A stretch of 64,000 nt of DNA from Streptomyces sp. NBC_01549 (GCF_026339955.1 NZ_JAPEPW010000001.1:6469001-6533000); one strand, 5' to 3'; numbered from the stretch's first letter, positions 7,986 through 16,800 are shown. Notes: a model not told the origin generated them from the sequence alone. Numbers and translations are program-made.

Positions 7986-9325
7986 CGCGCCCCCCTGTCC
8001 TCGTCGTGGCGCCGCTGCTCGTCGAGCGGCGCGTGCAGCAGCACCCGCGCGGCCCGCCGCCCGGAGGCGTCCACCACCTGGAGCCGCCACCCGGCGACCT
8101 CGACGGCGTCCCCGACGGCGGGAATGCGGCCGAGCTCGGTCGCGAGGAAACCGGCCAGCGTCTCGTAGGGCCCCTCGGGCACCCGCAGCCCCACGCGGGC
8201 CAGCTGGTCGGTGCGGGCGGACCCGTCGGCCGAGTAGAGCGCCCGCCCCGTCTCGTCCGTGCCGGCCGGGGCGAGGTCGGGTGTCTCGTGCGGGTCGTGC
8301 TCGTCGCGGACCTCGCCGACGACCTCCTCGACGATGTCCTCCAGGGTGGCGACGCCGGCCGTGCCGCCGTACTCATCTATGACGACAGCCATGGTGCGCC
8401 TGCCGGACAGCCGGTCGAGCAGGCGGTCGACGGTGAGTGACTCCGGTACGAACAGGGGTTCGCGCATGACCTGGGAGACGGGGGTGCGGGGCCGCCGCTC
8501 GGCGGGTACCGCCACCACGTCCTTGATGTGCGCCACGCCCACGACCGAGTCGTGGTTGCCGCGGTAGACGGGAAAGCGGGACAGACCCGTCGCCCGTGTC
8601 GCGTTCGCCACGTCCTCGCAGGTCGCCTGGACGTCCAGCGCGATGACCTGGACGCGCGGGGTCATCACGTTCTCCGCGGTCAGGTCGGCGAGGTTCAGCG
8701 TGCGCACGAACAGCTCGGCGGTGTCCGCCTCCAGGGCGCCCTGCTTGGCGGAGTGTCGGGCCAGGGCGACCAGCTCCTGGGGTCCGCGCGCGGAGGCCAG
8801 TTCCTCGGCGGGCTCGAGGCCGAAGGCGCGTACGACACGGTTGGCCGTGTTGTTGAGATGCGTGATGAACGGGCGGAACGCGCCGCTGAACCAGCGCTGC
8901 GGCGTCGCCACCCGCCTGGCCACGGCGAGCGGGGAGGAAATCGCCCAGTTCTTGGGGACCAGCTCGCCGACGACCATCAGGAAGACCGTCGACAGGGCCG
9001 TACCGATGACCAGCGCCACCGAGCGGGACGCGGAGGGCGAGACGCCGATCGACTCCAGTGGACCCGCGATCAGCTTGGCGATCGACGACTCGGAGAGCAT
9101 GCCGACGACCAGGTTGGTGACCGTGATGCCGAGCTGGGCGCCGGACAGCTGGAACGTCAGATTCCGTGCGGCCTTGAGGGCACCCGCCGCGCCGCGCTCG
9201 CCGCGCTCGACGGCGTGCTCCAGCTCGCTGCGCTCGACCGTGGTCAGGGAGAACTCCGCCGCGACGAAGGCGCCACAGGCCAACGAGAGCAGCACTGCCA
9301 CCAGGAGGAGGAGCACTTCGGTCAT
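7982..9325 (-). CDS. CNNM/CorC-like membrane protein with CBS pair and CorC_HlyC domain
   Basis: This is the full-length paralogue (447 aa). Its domains are DUF21 with about four membrane helices (residues 1-190, including LVVGELVPKNWAISSPL), two CBS motifs (about 215-335, with AHIKDVVAVPAE and TAGVATLEDIVEEVVGEV), and a C-terminal CorC_HlyC domain (about 350-440, ending in GWRLQVVDASGRRAARVLL). Such proteins sit in the inner membrane and are associated with magnesium/cobalt efflux or ion homeostasis. It is first in a two-gene operon and overlaps the shorter paralogue by 4 nt. Exact transport activity is inferred from the family. Confidence 0.92.
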   Translation of the reverse strand: MTEVLLLLVAVLLSLACGAFVAAEFSLTTVERSELEHAVERGERGAAGALKAARNLTFQLSGAQLGITVTNLVVGMLSESSIAKLIAGPLESIGVSPSASRSVALVIGTALSTVFLMVVGELVPKNWAISSPLAVARRVATPQRWFSGAFRPFITHLNNTANRVVRAFGLEPAEELASARGPQELVALARHSAKQGALEADTAELFVRTLNLADLTAENVMTPRVQVIALDVQATCEDVANATRATGLSRFPVYRGNHDSVVGVAHIKDVVAVPAERRPRTPVSQVMREPLFVPESLTVDRLLDRLSGRRTMAVVIDEYGGTAGVATLEDIVEEVVGEVRDEHDPHETPDLAPAGTDETGRALYSADGSARTDQLARVGLRVPEGPYETLAGFLATELGRIPAVGDAVEVAGWRLQVVDASGRRAARVLLHAPLDEQRRHDEDRGAR

Positions 9326-9485
9326 CGGGTCACCTCCGTCCCATGGTCGTCCAGGGGCGGGGGGATCGCGCGATGTCGGGTACGGGGAGGCTCGCCCATG
9401 GGCGGACGCTCACACCTTTCATGGGAGGACCGGGTGATCCCCCCATGGTAAAGGATCGGCAAAGTACCCTCTTGGGTGCTGGACG

Positions 9486-9911
9486 TCAGTCGGTGAGTGG
9501 CTTCACCCAGCGGCGCCACTGCTCCTGCGGCGCGTACCCGGCGGCCCGCCAGGCATGCTGTCCGGTCTCGTTCCGTCGCAGCACCATCGCGTCCGCGCGC
9601 CGCCCCCCGAGCCGTACGAACCGCTCCTCGGCGGCGGCGAGCAGCGCCGAACCGATCCCGAGGCGCCGTCGCTCGGGATGCACCGCGAGCCGGTACAGAT
9701 GGCAGCGCCAGCCGTCGAAGCCCGCGATCACCGTGCCCACCAGCTCGCCGCCGGTCTCGGCCAGGATCAATGCCTCCGGATCGCGGGCGAGCAGTCGCTC
9801 CACGCCGTCCCGGTCGTCACTGATGCTCGTGCCCTCGGCGGCCACCTTCCAGAAGGCCAGCACGGTGTCGAGGTCTTCGGGCATCGCGGCCCGTATCCGC
9901 AGGTCGGTCAT
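9486..9911 (-). CDS. GNAT-family N-acetyltransferase
   Basis: This 141-aa single-domain acetyltransferase begins MTDLRIRAAMPEDLD, the usual first strand. The acetyl-CoA pyrophosphate-binding motif is HPERRRLGIGSALL near residue 80, and a late strand has RADAMVLRRNETGQHAWRAA. Length is normal. The acceptor amine is unknown. The gene stands alone on the minus strand between the CNNM operon and the LLM oxidoreductase. Confidence 0.9.
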   Translation of the reverse strand: MTDLRIRAAMPEDLDTVLAFWKVAAEGTSISDDRDGVERLLARDPEALILAETGGELVGTVIAGFDGWRCHLYRLAVHPERRRLGIGSALLAAAEERFVRLGGRRADAMVLRRNETGQHAWRAAGYAPQEQWRRWVKPLTD

Positions 9912-9968
9912 GACATCGATCCCATCACGTGTTCCGCGGGGCGGTGCCGAATTCCACGATGCGGACGG

Positions 9969-10868
9969 TCACTCGCCCCGCAGCGCCTCGATGACGGGGG
10001 CGAACGCCTCCATGTTCGGTTCCAGGACCGTCAGATACGAGAATCCGTACCATTCCCGCTGCGCCCGCACCTGAGCGACGATCTGCTCCAGCGTTCCCAC
10101 CAGCACGATCGGCAGCTCCAGGACCTGGTCCTCGGGCAGGTTCGGGATACGGGGCAGCCAGGGCCGGATCGCGGCGCCGCGGTCGTCGGTGACGTCGAGG
10201 ACCTGGATCAGCAGATTGAGCTCGGCGGGCTCCTTGCGCCCGTCGGCCGCCTCCCGGTACAGGGCGACGCGTTCGTCCATCTCGGCGGCCGTGATCGGCT
10301 CCAGCGTGCCGCCCGGGCTGGTGCGCGCCCCGGTGAACGCCGCGATGTCCGCGTGCTCGGCGGTGAGCCGCAGCATCCGGTCGCCGTTGGCGCCGATCAG
10401 CAGTGGCACACGAGGTCGCTGCACGGCCTGGGGCTGGTGTTCGTCGGAGCCGAGGAGGCGGTCCAACTCCTCGACGGTGTGCAGGAGATGGTCGACGCGC
10501 TCGCGCGGCGAGCCCCAGGGGAGGCCGGCCGTGTCGTGCTCCGCCCGGATGTAGCCGGTGCCGAGCCCGAGTTCGAGTCGGCCGCCCATCAGCGTGTCCG
10601 TGGTGGCGACCTCGCGGGCCAGCAGCGTGGGATTCCAGAAGCCCGCGTTGAGCACGAAGGTACCCAGGCGGGGCCGCTCGGTGACCTCGGCCGCGGCCAC
10701 CAGCGAGGGGAAGGGGGCGGGCATGCCCAGATGGTCGGGGACCAGGATCACGTCGTAACCGAGTTCCTCGGCCCGTCGGCACTTGGCGCGCCACTCGTCG
10801 ACGGGCGCGGGGGCGAGCAGGTTGACGCCGAACCGGAACGGGCGGGCGGGACGTGCGGACTGCGACAT
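9969..10868 (-). CDS. LLM-class F420-dependent oxidoreductase
   Basis: This 299-aa protein is a luciferase-like TIM-barrel enzyme. It opens with FRFGVNLLAPAPVDEWRAKC, has VPDHLGMPAPFPSL on the second/third strand, GTFVLNAGFWNP, and the characteristic GGRLELGLGTGYIRAEHDTA. These match actinobacterial F420-dependent oxidoreductases of the luciferase-like monooxygenase class. It would use reduced F420 or flavin to reduce or oxidise a small organic substrate in the cytoplasm. Substrate is not predictable. No operon partner is evident. Confidence 0.9.
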   Translation of the reverse strand: MSQSARPARPFRFGVNLLAPAPVDEWRAKCRRAEELGYDVILVPDHLGMPAPFPSLVAAAEVTERPRLGTFVLNAGFWNPTLLAREVATTDTLMGGRLELGLGTGYIRAEHDTAGLPWGSPRERVDHLLHTVEELDRLLGSDEHQPQAVQRPRVPLLIGANGDRMLRLTAEHADIAAFTGARTSPGGTLEPITAAEMDERVALYREAADGRKEPAELNLLIQVLDVTDDRGAAIRPWLPRIPNLPEDQVLELPIVLVGTLEQIVAQVRAQREWYGFSYLTVLEPNMEAFAPVIEALRGE

Positions 10869-10934
10869 GAACTCTCCTCATTCACAAGCCACTTGAGCGC
10901 AAGGGGCGAACGGGGCGGGCCGGACGCGAGGACC

Positions 10935-13499
10935 TCATTCGTGCGCGATCGCCGCCAGTACGTTCATGCGCGAGGCACGCAACGCCGGCAGCAGCGCCGC
11001 CACGATGCCCACGACCGCCGAACCCACGACCACGGCGACGATGGTGGTCCAGGGAACGGCGAGCGACTTCATGCCCTGCAGCGCGAGGACGCGCTGCACA
11101 CACAGACCCCAGACCAGCCCGAGCGCGAGGCCGAGAACGGCGCCGAACACGGCGATCACCACCGACTCCAGCCTGATCATCCGGCGCAGTTGGCGCCGGG
11201 CGAGCCCGATGGCGCGCAACAGCCCGATCTCACGGGTGCGTTCGACCACCGACAGGGCGAGGGTGTTGACCACGCCGAGCACCGCGATCACGATCGCGAG
11301 TCCGAGCAGCGCGTACACGAGGTAGAGCAGCACGGCGATCTGATCGTGAACCAGCTTCTTGTAGTCGGCCTGGTCGCGGACCTGTACCTGCGGATACGGC
11401 TTGAGCGTCTGTTCCAGGTCCGCGCGCAACTGGTCGGGGCTCGTGCCGGGGGCCGCGTTCACGTACAGCGCGGAGTCCTGCCCGCCGGGCACGTACTTCT
11501 CGATCGTGCCGAAGCCGAAGAACAGCCCGCCCTGCATTCCGAACCCACCGGAACCGCCCTGGTCGGTGAGCGCCCCCACGGTCAGCTCGGTCTTCCGCTC
11601 GGCGGGGAACTCGACGGGGATCGTGGTGCCGACGCGCACCCCGTGCTCCCGCGCGAACTTCGCGTCCATCGCGAGGCGACCGGCACCGAGCGCCGCCGCC
11701 GTGTCCCCCTGGGTGTACGTGACGTGGGCGACGTCGTCGAGCCGCGGATCGTAGCCCGCCGCGGTCGTCTCCACCCGCTTGCCGTCCGGCAGCCGCACCG
11801 CGACCGGCGTGAACCGCTGGCGGACGACGAGCCCGGCACCCCGGGTGGTGCGCACCTTGTCCGTGATCTCCGCGGTGAACGGCACGAAGTTGCTGTTCTG
11901 GATCACGAAGTCGGAGCCCAGCGTCTTGTCGATCTGGTGGTCGAAGGACTTGCTCATGGACGCGCTCGCCACGGACATCCCACCGACCAGCGCGAGGCCC
12001 ACCATAAGTGCGGCCGCCGTGGCGCCCGTGCGCCGCGGATTGCGCAGCGCGTTGCGCTGGCTCATCAGGCCGACCGGGCCGAACAGGGCGGGGAAGGCCC
12101 CGCCCAGGACCCGGATCACCGGCCGCACGAGGAGCGGACCCGCGATCACCGTCGCGATGAGGGTGAGCACGACACCGAGGCCCAGCAGGGAGGCGGCCGT
12201 CGAGGTCTTCGACGCCGCGGCGCAGCCGGCCAGCGCGGCGCCGCCGGCCACCCCCACGACCGAGCCCACCAGGGCACGTGTCCGCAACGGCCGACCCACC
12301 CCGGCGACCTCGGCGTCCGAGAGGGCCGCCATCGGGGAGACACCGGCCGCGCGGCGGGCGGGGAGATACGCCGCCACGAAGGTGACACCGACCCCGACGA
12401 CGTACGACGTGACGGGGGTCGGCCAACCGATCGCCATCTCGGTGGACTTGAGGTTCATCCCGAACGCGGACATGAGCCGGATCAGTCCGAGGGCGAGCCC
12501 GATCCCCGCGGCGAGACCGAGCGTCGAGCCGACCAGGCCGAGCAGCAGCGCCTCGGTGAGCACGGACCGCCGCACCTGCCGCCGGTCGGCGCCCAGCGCG
12601 CGCAACAGGCCCAGCTCACGGGTGCGTTGGGCGATGAGCATCGAGAAGGTGTTGACGATCAGGAAGACGCCGACCAGTACGGCGATGCCGGCGAAGCCGA
12701 GCATCACGTACTTGATGACGTCCAGGAATCCGCCGAGCTGCGCGGCGGCGTCCTTGGCCTGCTCGTCGGCCGTCTTCACGTCGTAGGTCCCGGTGCCGAC
12801 CTGGGCCGCGATCCGCTGCTTGAGCGGGGCGTCGGCGCCCCCGGGCGCCGCGTCCACCGCGATGCTCGTGGCGGCGTCCGGGTCGCCGAGCAGGTTCGTC
12901 TGCGCGGTCGGGGTGTCGAGGAACAGCAGCGCGGCACCGGGGTTGGTGGTGGTGAAGGTGGCGATGCCGACGATCTTCACCGGGAAGGTGCGCTGCGCCT
13001 GCACCGTCAGGGTGTCGCCGATCGCCACGTGCTTGCGCTGGGCGGTGTCCGCGTCGAGCAGCGCCTCGTCGCCGCCGTGCGGGGCGTGACCGGAGGTCAG
13101 TTTCACCGGGCTGCGCTTGGTGACCTGCCAGTTGGTGGCGATGGTCGGCGCGCCCGAGGTGGGTCCGATCGACTTGTCCTCGCGGTCGACGATGGTGAGG
13201 TTCTCGACGCTCACGTCCACATGGGTGGCCGCCACGCCGTCGACCTTCGCGAGCCGGTCGGCGAGCGAGGCGGGCAGCGTCGGAGTGGCGCCGGTCGCAA
13301 CCCGCGACTTGAGCTCGTTCTTCGGCGACACGGTCACATCGGCCGCGGTGGAGGCGAAGAGCCGGTTGAACGTACCGGTGACCGTGTCCGAGAAGATCAG
13401 GCTGCCCGCCACGAACGCCACGGACAGCACGACGGCCAGCGCCGAGAGCAGCAGTCGTCCCTTGTGGGCGAGGAAGCTCCGCAGAGTCGCCTTGAGCAC
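10935..13499 (-). CDS. ABC transporter permease, duplicated FtsX/MacB type
   Basis: This 854-aa permease has two FtsX repeats. A first membrane helix (LLLSALAVVLSVAFVAGSLI) is followed by a large extracellular domain, a four-helix block starting near residue 265, a second extracellular domain (about 480-740) and a final three-helix block with ALLGLAIVIAVLGVVNTLAL and TREIGLLRAIGLARRQLRRM. Both helical blocks carry the TRELGLLRALG / TREIGLLRAIG signature. GTG 13499 is chosen because the reading upstream is antisense to the ATPase gene frame and starts no membrane segment. It lies 10 nt after the ATPase gene. Together they form a MacB-like exporter or mechanotransducer. Confidence 0.92.
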   Translation of the reverse strand: MLKATLRSFLAHKGRLLLSALAVVLSVAFVAGSLIFSDTVTGTFNRLFASTAADVTVSPKNELKSRVATGATPTLPASLADRLAKVDGVAATHVDVSVENLTIVDREDKSIGPTSGAPTIATNWQVTKRSPVKLTSGHAPHGGDEALLDADTAQRKHVAIGDTLTVQAQRTFPVKIVGIATFTTTNPGAALLFLDTPTAQTNLLGDPDAATSIAVDAAPGGADAPLKQRIAAQVGTGTYDVKTADEQAKDAAAQLGGFLDVIKYVMLGFAGIAVLVGVFLIVNTFSMLIAQRTRELGLLRALGADRRQVRRSVLTEALLLGLVGSTLGLAAGIGLALGLIRLMSAFGMNLKSTEMAIGWPTPVTSYVVGVGVTFVAAYLPARRAAGVSPMAALSDAEVAGVGRPLRTRALVGSVVGVAGGAALAGCAAASKTSTAASLLGLGVVLTLIATVIAGPLLVRPVIRVLGGAFPALFGPVGLMSQRNALRNPRRTGATAAALMVGLALVGGMSVASASMSKSFDHQIDKTLGSDFVIQNSNFVPFTAEITDKVRTTRGAGLVVRQRFTPVAVRLPDGKRVETTAAGYDPRLDDVAHVTYTQGDTAAALGAGRLAMDAKFAREHGVRVGTTIPVEFPAERKTELTVGALTDQGGSGGFGMQGGLFFGFGTIEKYVPGGQDSALYVNAAPGTSPDQLRADLEQTLKPYPQVQVRDQADYKKLVHDQIAVLLYLVYALLGLAIVIAVLGVVNTLALSVVERTREIGLLRAIGLARRQLRRMIRLESVVIAVFGAVLGLALGLVWGLCVQRVLALQGMKSLAVPWTTIVAVVVGSAVVGIVAALLPALRASRMNVLAAIAHE

Positions 13500-13509
13500 G
13501 GCCGCCGCC

Positions 13510-14400
13510 TCAGTCCTTGTCGAAGGTGTCGAGAGTGTCGAGAGATGCGTCGAGAGACGCGTCGTCGGAGTCGGCGGCCAGGACCACGTCCACGTCCACG
13601 TCGTCGCGGGCGCCCCCGGCGGTCGGGCGGCCTCCGGAGAAGTGGCGCATGCGCTCCAGCACCGCCTCCGCCGTGGGCCGCTCCATCTCGTCCACGATCC
13701 GCCCGTCCCCGAGGAACAGCACCACATCGGAGTGGGCGGCCGCGCCCGGATCGTGCGTGACCATGACGACGCTCTGGCCCAGGTCGTCGACCGCCTCGCG
13801 CAGGAAGCCGAGGACCTCGAGCCCCGCACGGGAGTCGAGGTTGCCGGTCGGCTCGTCCGCGAAGATCAGCTCGGGGCGGGAGGCGAGCGCCCGCGCACAG
13901 GCGACGCGCTGCTGCTGCCCGCCGGAGAGCTGCGCGGGCCGGTGCTTCAGCCGGTCCCGCAGCCCGAGCGTGTCGATGACCTGGTCCAGCCACTTCTGGT
14001 CGGGTTTCTGGCCCGCGATGTCCATCGGCAGCGTGATGTTCTCGGCCGCGTTCAGCGTGGGGATCAGATTGAACGACTGGAACATGAACCCGATCCGGTC
14101 CCGGCGCAGCCGGGTCAGCTCACGGTCCTTGAGCCCCGTGATCTCGGTGTCGCCGAGCCACACCTGTCCGGCCGAGACGGTGTCGAGTCCCGCGAGGCAG
14201 TGCATCAGCGTCGACTTCCCCGAGCCCGAGGGGCCCATGACCGCGGTGAAACGGCCGCGCGCGATGTCCACGTCGACCGAGTCGAGGGCGAGGACGGTGG
14301 TCTCGCCGGATCCGTACGCCTTCGTCAGGCCGCGGGCGCGGGCGGCGACCCCGTCGGCGTCCCGTCGTCCGACGGCGTGCTCCGCAGCAGGTGTGGACAA
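13510..14400 (-). CDS. ABC transporter ATP-binding protein (MacB/LolD type)
   Basis: This 296-aa ATPase has Walker A GPSGSGKST near residue 57, the Q-loop FMFQSFNLIP, signature LSGGQQQRVACARAL, Walker B LIFADEPTG and the H-loop VTHDP. The spacing and sequence are those of the LolD/MacB group that partners FtsX-like permeases. An acidic tail of about 40 residues after the core ends in a small imperfect repeat (DASLDASLDTLDTF). It is the first gene of a two-gene operon with the permease. Confidence 0.95.
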   Translation of the reverse strand: MSTPAAEHAVGRRDADGVAARARGLTKAYGSGETTVLALDSVDVDIARGRFTAVMGPSGSGKSTLMHCLAGLDTVSAGQVWLGDTEITGLKDRELTRLRRDRIGFMFQSFNLIPTLNAAENITLPMDIAGQKPDQKWLDQVIDTLGLRDRLKHRPAQLSGGQQQRVACARALASRPELIFADEPTGNLDSRAGLEVLGFLREAVDDLGQSVVMVTHDPGAAAHSDVVLFLGDGRIVDEMERPTAEAVLERMRHFSGGRPTAGGARDDVDVDVVLAADSDDASLDASLDTLDTFDKD

Positions 14401-14519
14401 GGCCGCCTCCTCCGTGATGGACGTCCTGACTCCCTGGTCCCGGCCGAGCGTAGTGTGATGCCGCCCATAGCCGGTATCCCCCCGAGGTACCGGCTCCGGC
14501 GAGTCGCCCCCTTGCCGGT

Positions 14520-14539
14520 GCTAGCACTTCGGCGCTAGC
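14520..14539 (+). promoter_or_regulatory. paired GCTAGC sites ahead of the antitoxin-like gene
   Basis: Two GCTAGC hexamers at 14520-14525 and 14534-14539 are spaced 14 bp centre to centre, 9 bp before ATG 14548. Repeated half-sites just upstream of a ribbon-helix-helix gene are typical of autoregulatory operators. No Shine-Dalgarno sequence is visible, so translation may be leaderless. Confidence 0.45.
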
Positions 14540-14547
14540 TTCGAAGT

Positions 14548-14811
14548 ATGGCGAAGACTCAGCTGAACGTACGGGTGGACGAGGGCACGGCCCGGGCGGC
14601 CCGGGAGCGGGCCCTGGAGCGCGGTATGAGCGTGAACCGCTACATCGAAGAGCTGGTCAGACAGGACACCGGGGAAGTGGGGCACACCTTCGTGGACGCC
14701 GCCTCCGACTTCATGAAGCAGTACGGAGACGTCTTCGCCGAGGAGTTCGGCGCGGACCGGGAGGGCGCGCGGAGCGCGTTCCGGGACGGCTCACGCGAAG
14801 GTCGTCGTTGA
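14548..14811 (+). CDS. ribbon-helix-helix antitoxin-like protein
   Basis: This 87-aa protein begins MAKTQLNVRVDEGTARAARE, the beta strand and first helix of a ribbon-helix-helix DNA-binding fold, then GMSVNRYIEELVRQDTG as the second helix. The charged, probably disordered C-terminal half would contact a toxin. It lies 4 nt before the next gene, whose product resembles the partner annotated in Streptomyces as a Fic-family toxin component. It probably represses its own operon through the GCTAGC pair upstream. Confidence 0.8.
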   Translation: MAKTQLNVRVDEGTARAARERALERGMSVNRYIEELVRQDTGEVGHTFVDAASDFMKQYGDVFAEEFGADREGARSAFRDGSREGRR

Positions 14812-14815
14812 TCCC

Positions 14816-15190
14816 TTGAGCAGTCTCAGAGTCGACCTCGCCTGGCTCCTCATGATCGCCGAACAGAAGACGCCCGGAGATCCCCAGGTCACCGACTGGG
14901 GAGCCCTCGTCGCCGCCGTCAGCCGGCACGAGGCGGAGATATTCGGCATTCCCGTCTACGACAGCCCGCACGCACGCGCCGCCGCGCTGCTCCAACTGCT
15001 GCTGCACGTCCCGGCGCTCGAGAGATCCAACGCGATGTTCGCCTCGGCCGTCGCGTACGCCTATCTCGTCGCCAGCGGCCTCAAGGTCGTCACCTCGCCC
15101 GAGCAGGTGCGCGAACTCGCCCGTCTGGTGAAGGGCGGTGACGCGACCGTGCACGAGATCGCCCAGGAGCTGCGGCAGTGGTGTCTGTGA
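14816..15190 (+). CDS. toxin-like partner of the ribbon-helix-helix protein (Fic/Doc-annotated family)
   Basis: This 124-aa protein starts at TTG 14816, the only plausible start in frame after the upstream stop. It contains helical sequence with HEAEIFGIPVYDSPHARAAA and AYLVASGLKVVTSPEQVREL. Streptomyces homologues are usually annotated as a Fic-family toxin component. I do not see the canonical Fic motif HPFxxGNGR, so AMPylation activity is doubtful; the Fic-like fold without the catalytic loop is one reading. Coupling to the RHH gene supports a toxin-antitoxin or regulatory pair. Confidence 0.75.
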   Translation: MSSLRVDLAWLLMIAEQKTPGDPQVTDWGALVAAVSRHEAEIFGIPVYDSPHARAAALLQLLLHVPALERSNAMFASAVAYAYLVASGLKVVTSPEQVRELARLVKGGDATVHEIAQELRQWCL

Positions 15191-15224
15191 CTACTCGGTG
15201 ATCGGCGACTACTCGGTGATCGGC
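15189..15224. repeat. 18-bp perfect tandem duplication at convergent gene ends
   Basis: The 18-mer beginning GACTACTCGGTGATC occurs twice back to back (15189-15206 and 15207-15224). It overlaps the stop of the toxin-like gene and the stop of the methyltransferase gene, and gives the latter two in-frame stop codons 18 bp apart. Confidence 0.9.
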
Positions 15225-15895
15225 GGGCGCCTCGCGCTGCCCAGCACGCAGTACGACGTGGGCAGTCGCGGCCCCTTCTCGGGAATGAACAGCCGCCGGT
15301 AGGGGCCCAGTTCGAACCCGGCCTCGCGCAGCGCGGCGATCGGGTCGCGGGCCAGATGGCAACCGCCGTTCAGCCGCGGCCACACCGTCCGGTCCAGCCC
15401 GCGCTGGACGGACGCCATCACGTGCCCGCCGCCCTTGCCGTGCTCGAAGAACCACACCGTGCCACCGGGCCGCAGCACGCGCCGCACCTCACCGAGGGCC
15501 CGCGGCACATCGCGCACACTGCACAGCACCAGCGAGAGCACCGCCCCGTCGAACGCCTCACTCTTGACCGGCAGCGCCTCCGCCGCGCCCGGCACCACGT
15601 CCACCGGCACCTCGGAGCGCAGCGCGGCCTCCACGGCCAACTGCCGCAGCAGCCGCTCGGGTTCGATCGCGACCACCTCGGAAACGGCGCTCGGGTAGTG
15701 CGCGAAGTTCAGCCCGTTGCCCGCGCCGATCTCGATGACCCGTCCCGAAAGACCGGTGAGCAGCCGGTCGCGTACCGCGCCGATGCCCATCCTGGTCTCG
15801 GCCGCCACGCTGATACGGGCGTAGTAGCGGGCGAACAGCGGATGGTGCACCGCGTCTTGCGACACCTTGCCGGAGCCGGCTGACCTGAAGGGCAT
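15209..15895 (-). CDS. class I SAM-dependent methyltransferase
   Basis: This 228-aa enzyme shows motif I VIEIGAGNGLNFAHYP near residue 52, the acidic ribose-binding end of strand 2 (VVAIEPERL), motif II/III text FDGAVLSLVLCSVRDVP, and RRVLRPGGTVWFFEHG. It matches Methyltransf_11-type proteins related to the UbiE/thiol methyltransferase group. No transmembrane segment is present. The substrate is unknown. It runs convergent to the toxin-antitoxin-like pair and ends in an 18-bp tandem duplication. Confidence 0.9.
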   Translation of the reverse strand: MPFRSAGSGKVSQDAVHHPLFARYYARISVAAETRMGIGAVRDRLLTGLSGRVIEIGAGNGLNFAHYPSAVSEVVAIEPERLLRQLAVEAALRSEVPVDVVPGAAEALPVKSEAFDGAVLSLVLCSVRDVPRALGEVRRVLRPGGTVWFFEHGKGGGHVMASVQRGLDRTVWPRLNGGCHLARDPIAALREAGFELGPYRRLFIPEKGPRLPTSYCVLGSARRPPITE

Positions 15896-16008
15896 GACGG
15901 ACCTCCCGGGAGGACGGGGCCTTACCGGGATTGTCCCCCCAGGACGTCCGCCACACGCTTTACGACGCTCGGCCTACGTCCTACGTCCTACGTCGGCCGG
16001 CCCCCGCG

Positions 16009-16695
16009 TCAGGCGATGAAGTCGCGCACCTGTTCGTAGACGCCGTGGTCGTTGTTCATGTCGGTGTGCGAGATGCAGCCGGCCTCCACATTGGTGGCGC
16101 CGCTCAGGATCGCGCTGCTGTCCGGGTTGATCAGCTCGTCGCAGTTCGACCAGTAACTGGCGTACGAGACACTGCCCGGCGTCTCGTCACCGGAGTTCAG
16201 CGAGGTCAGGAACGAACTGCCGGTGTACATCTCGGCGCACGAGGTGTAGAGCCACGTGCACCAGCCCGCGACCGTGGTTCCGTGGTTCACCCCGGCGGTC
16301 GACACGAAGTCGTCGACGTACGAGGTCCCGCCGAGGTTCTTGAGGTAGTAGCGGGCACTCAGCGCACCCATGGAGTGGACGACCAGGTCCACCTTCGACG
16401 CGCCGGTCTGCGCGAGGACGTTGTTGACCTCGGTGGAGAGTTGCTGGGCCGTGGTCACGTTCGACTGCCCCCAGTCGTACGACCACGCGAACAGTTCGGA
16501 GCCGCTGTACCCGTCGGCCTTGAAGTCGGCGATCCAGTCGTCCCAACTGCTCGCCGAACTGCTGAGGCCGTGCACGAAGATGACGGGGTTGTGGGTGGCG
16601 GCCTGGGCGGGGGCCGCCGAGAGGGAGAGCGACACGAGGAGCGCTGCGGCCACGGTGGAGAAGAACGTGGCGATGCGACGCGAACGGCGTTGCAT
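16009..16695 (-). CDS. secreted lipase/esterase (alpha/beta hydrolase, LipA type)
   Basis: This 228-aa protein has a classic Sec signal peptide: MQRRSRR, a hydrophobic core from about residue 10 to 30, and an AQA-type cleavage site near residue 33. The mature part opens HNPVIFVHGLSSSASSWDDW, the oxyanion-hole strand, and has the nucleophile elbow VVHSMGAL, with Val in place of the first Gly. SHTDMNNDHGVYEQVRDFI supplies the late catalytic His. Paired cysteines suit an extracellular enzyme. ATG 16695 follows GGAGG by 5 nt. The family is the class 2 triacylglycerol lipases common in Streptomyces. It is divergent from the LAL-like regulator. Confidence 0.92.
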   Translation of the reverse strand: MQRRSRRIATFFSTVAAALLVSLSLSAAPAQAATHNPVIFVHGLSSSASSWDDWIADFKADGYSGSELFAWSYDWGQSNVTTAQQLSTEVNNVLAQTGASKVDLVVHSMGALSARYYLKNLGGTSYVDDFVSTAGVNHGTTVAGWCTWLYTSCAEMYTGSSFLTSLNSGDETPGSVSYASYWSNCDELINPDSSAILSGATNVEAGCISHTDMNNDHGVYEQVRDFIA

Positions 16696-16774
16696 GGTGC
16701 CTCCAGACACGGGTGGGGTTGCCTGGAGTGTCAGCCGGGATCTACGCGCGGCGCATCGGTGAAATCGCCGGTCT

Positions 16775-16800
16775 TTACTTGCCAGTTAACTCACCAGTAA
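16775..16800. promoter_or_regulatory. 26-bp imperfect palindrome between lipase and regulator genes
   Basis: A palindrome centred on GTTAAC has outer arms TTACT and AGTAA, with most inner positions also symmetric. It lies 10 bp before the GTG at 16811 and 79 bp upstream of the lipase start. The shape is that of a dimeric helix-turn-helix operator; TetR-family sites often look like this. The cognate regulator is unknown. Confidence 0.55.

Noticed and set aside
9555..13760. A 1401-codon plus-strand reading frame
   Set aside because: It is antisense to the GNAT, LLM oxidoreductase, permease and ATPase genes, has no domain, and has the Arg/His/Gly-rich composition typical of opposite-strand frames in high-GC DNA.
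14816..15190. Calling the protein a catalytic Fic AMPylase
   Set aside because: The HPFxxGNGR motif is not present, so only the family-style annotation is kept, with a caveat.
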